Assembly: GCF_004028095.1 (NCBI RefSeq)
Contig: NZ_SBHM01000007.1
Coordinates: 558,001 to 622,000, forward strand
Source: Paenarthrobacter ureafaciens
GTDB lineage: Bacteria > Actinomycetota > Actinomycetes > Actinomycetales > Micrococcaceae
Length of the DNA: 64,000 bases
Reading direction: 5' to 3'
The notes beneath the pieces are model-generated. The model was given only the letters and a program-made list of their open reading frames with translations. It had not been told where the DNA came from and made no database searches. The position numbers and the translations under genes were made by a program. The first letter of the stretch is position 1. Each line of letters begins with the position of its first letter. Shown here piece after piece: positions 62,076 through 64,000 of the stretch.

Positions 62076-63809
62076 TTAGCGGCCGCGGCGCTCGTTAGAC
62101 GCCGGGGCAGACGCACGGCGGGGACCGCTGCGCGCCGGTCGACCTGAGCCGGAACCCCCACGGCCGGAATTACCCGCGCCGAAGGATCCACCCGAGGTGC
62201 CGCCGGTGTTCGAGGACCACACGGCCTTGTTTCCGCTGCTGCGCGTCGTGGTGGCAGAAGCGGTTCGCGGAGCCGAGGCCGACCGCTGTCCGCCGGATGC
62301 ACGCTGGCCGGTTGCGGGGCGACCACTGCGGCCGCTTTGACCCTGCGAGCCGGGAACGTCGTTACGGTGCGAGGCACCTGCCTTGCCGCGACCGCGTGAG
62401 CCGCGGGCGACGTCGTCGTTCATTGCTGCCCGACGCTCCGCACGGCTGAGGTCCGTGCGAACCGGCTCGGCCGAAACCTTGCCGCGTCCGCCGCGCCCGC
62501 CGCGACCGCCTGCAGTGGGCGTAGCCTGGCCGGAACGCCGTGCGCGCTTGCGCTGGGCATTGGCGCCGTTGGACGTCCCGCCGCCCTGCTGCGGGAGCTT
62601 GGCTGCCAGGAGTGCAGCGCGGGTGCGGGGGTCAACCTTGTCCGCTACATCCCCCACGAGCTCAGCCACCAGCGGAGAGTTGGCGGTGACGCGCTCAAAC
62701 GAGACGTCGACGCCGGCAGCCCGCATGAGCTTCTTGACGTCCTGCTGCTGCTCGGGGAGCGTCAGCGTAACGACGGTACCGTCCGAACCCGCGCGGGCCG
62801 TACGGCCGGAACGGTGCAGGTAGGCCTTGTGCTCTGTGGGCGGATCCACGTGGATGACCAGTTCGACGTCGTCCACGTGCACACCGCGGGCGGCGACGTC
62901 GGTGGCCACGAGGACACGCACCTCGCCGCTGGAGAACTCGGCGAGGTTCCGGTCACGGGCGTTCTGCGACAGGTTTCCGTGCAGGTCCACCGCGGGAATG
63001 CCGGCGTCCGTGAGGGTCTTGGCCAGCTTGCGGGCATGGTGCTTGGTCCGCATGAAGAGGACGCGGCGGCCTGCGCCGGACGCCAGTTCCACAATGAGCT
63101 GCTTCTTGACGGTCTGGTCGTTGACCACCAGGACGTGGTGTTCCATGGTGGTGACCGCGGCCTGGGGATCGTCTACGGAGTGCGTCAGCGGGTTGGACAG
63201 GTAACGGTTGACCAGCTTGTCAACACCGTTGTCCAGCGTCGCCGAGAAGAGGAGGCGCTGACCCTGCTTGGGGGTCATGTCCATGAGCTTCTTGACCACG
63301 GGGAGGAATCCGAGGTCGGCCATGTGGTCTGCCTCGTCCAGGACGGTGACCTCAACCGCTTCAAGCGTGAGGATCCGCTGGCGGATCAGGTCCTCGAGGC
63401 GGCCCGGGCAGGCGATGACAATATCGACGCCGGCACGCAGCGCCTTCTCCTGGCGCGCCTGGGAGATGCCGCCGTAGATCACGGTGGTGTTCAGGCCCAT
63501 GGCCTTGGCCATCGGCTCGACGGTGGCGTTGATCTGGGTTGCGAGCTCGCGGGTCGGCGCAAGGACAAGGCCCATGGGACGGCCCGGCTTGCGGAAGTAG
63601 CCTGCCTCGCGCCCGGCCAGTCGGGCAACGAGCGGGATGGCGAATGCGATGGTCTTGCCGGAGCCGGTGCGGCCGCGGCCCAGGACGTCGCGACCGGCCA
63701 GCGTGTCCGGCAGGGTCTTGACCTGGATGGGGAATGCCTCTTCGATGCCGGTTGCAGCGAGGGATTCGACAATTGCCTTGGGCGTGCCAAGGGCAGCAAA
63801 AGTAGTCAT
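62076..63809 (-). CDS. DEAD-box RNA helicase (RhlE-like)
   Basis: 577 residues from ATG 63809 (MTTFAALGTPKAIVESLAAT); starts at 63818 or 63848 are possible. Q motif FPIQVKTLP, Walker A GRTGSGKT, PTRELATQI, VLDEADHMADLGF (DEAD), LLFSATL, TDVAARGVHV and HRSGRTARAG are all present. The C-terminal 190 residues are basic and Gly/Ser/Arg-rich, suited to RNA binding. It probably remodels RNA at ribosomes or in cold. Confidence 0.93.
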   Translation of the reverse strand: MTTFAALGTPKAIVESLAATGIEEAFPIQVKTLPDTLAGRDVLGRGRTGSGKTIAFAIPLVARLAGREAGYFRKPGRPMGLVLAPTRELATQINATVEPMAKAMGLNTTVIYGGISQARQEKALRAGVDIVIACPGRLEDLIRQRILTLEAVEVTVLDEADHMADLGFLPVVKKLMDMTPKQGQRLLFSATLDNGVDKLVNRYLSNPLTHSVDDPQAAVTTMEHHVLVVNDQTVKKQLIVELASGAGRRVLFMRTKHHARKLAKTLTDAGIPAVDLHGNLSQNARDRNLAEFSSGEVRVLVATDVAARGVHVDDVELVIHVDPPTEHKAYLHRSGRTARAGSDGTVVTLTLPEQQQDVKKLMRAAGVDVSFERVTANSPLVAELVGDVADKVDPRTRAALLAAKLPQQGGGTSNGANAQRKRARRSGQATPTAGGRGGRGGRGKVSAEPVRTDLSRAERRAAMNDDVARGSRGRGKAGASHRNDVPGSQGQSGRSGRPATGQRASGGQRSASAPRTASATTTRSSGNKAVWSSNTGGTSGGSFGAGNSGRGGSGSGRPARSGPRRASAPASNERRGR

Positions 63810-64000
63810 GTACTTCATGTCTTTCGGGCGGTGTCCTGTGGCGGACATCGGCCCCCGACGCCGGTTGGGCCAGGGGTTCGCCGAGGAAAAGTCAGGTGGT
63901 CTACCGGTTCGCTGCAGGAGCGCTGGCCGGGACCAAATGGAACGCGTTCATCGACGCAGGATGTGCCTCTCACATGAAAAATGCCCCGCCGCGCAGCCTG

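Overview
The window reads as chromosome of a high-GC actinobacterium of the Micrococcaceae, most like Arthrobacter or Paenarthrobacter. This rests on GC-rich coding, the DUF3073 and septum-formation family proteins, a WXG100-type protein, a HAIR/HspR-type site before clpB, leaderless or GTG/TTG starts, and many ATGA-coupled genes. No rRNA or tRNA gene was recognised. The genus is an inference from gene content.

Left edge to 11.8 kb. The window opens inside a minus-strand pair: a class III aminotransferase cut by the window edge, and a protein with a PqqD/RRE-like C-terminus. Together they resemble part of a daptide-type RiPP cluster. A likely insertion-sequence end, a lipoprotein and an anchored serine protease follow. 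A minus-strand sugar operon then runs lacI, solute-binding protein, two permeases, Gfo/Idh/MocA dehydrogenase, ThuA-like protein, second dehydrogenase. Two copies of one 14-bp palindrome, presumably LacI sites, lie ahead of the binding-protein gene.

11.8-21.9 kb is an accessory island with lower GC, many broken genes and mobile-element debris. It carries the most interesting locus: a reverse transcriptase with YSDD and a helical C-terminal extension, coupled by a 4-bp overlap to a small HEPN-like protein with an RNxxxH motif. This looks like an uncharacterised reverse-transcriptase defence module. The rest holds a decayed serine recombinase, several unknown proteins, a trypsin-like protease, a helicase remnant and a transposase remnant.

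22-29.8 kb is a plus-strand glyoxylate/allantoin operon: hyi, glxR, gcl, glycerate kinase, allB, a winged-helix protein, then a peroxiredoxin. A ureidoglycine/alanine-glyoxylate aminotransferase (36 kb) and uraD-uraH (38 kb) belong to the same purine-degradation economy. A shared TTCC-N7-GGAA palindrome precedes both hyi and uraD.

30-36 kb holds a partner-switching set (frameshifted response regulator/SpoIIE phosphatase, frameshifted cellulose-synthase-like glycosyltransferase, STAS protein, anti-sigma-type kinase). It is followed by a WXG100-calpain protease with a small downstream gene that may be its immunity protein.

36-64 kb is mostly core or housekeeping: PAP2 phosphatase, purF-purM, two VOC genes, DUF3073, septum-formation protein, clpB, molybdate transport with its regulator, a berberine-bridge-type oxidoreductase, a DUF4031-HD fusion, a sialidase, trpF, hutD, a guanidine-III riboswitch with a paired SMR exporter, an MBL hydrolase and a DEAD-box helicase. 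Intergenic space holds an unusual repeat family: five short arrays with a near-strict 32-bp period, plus two copies of a 66-bp palindrome.
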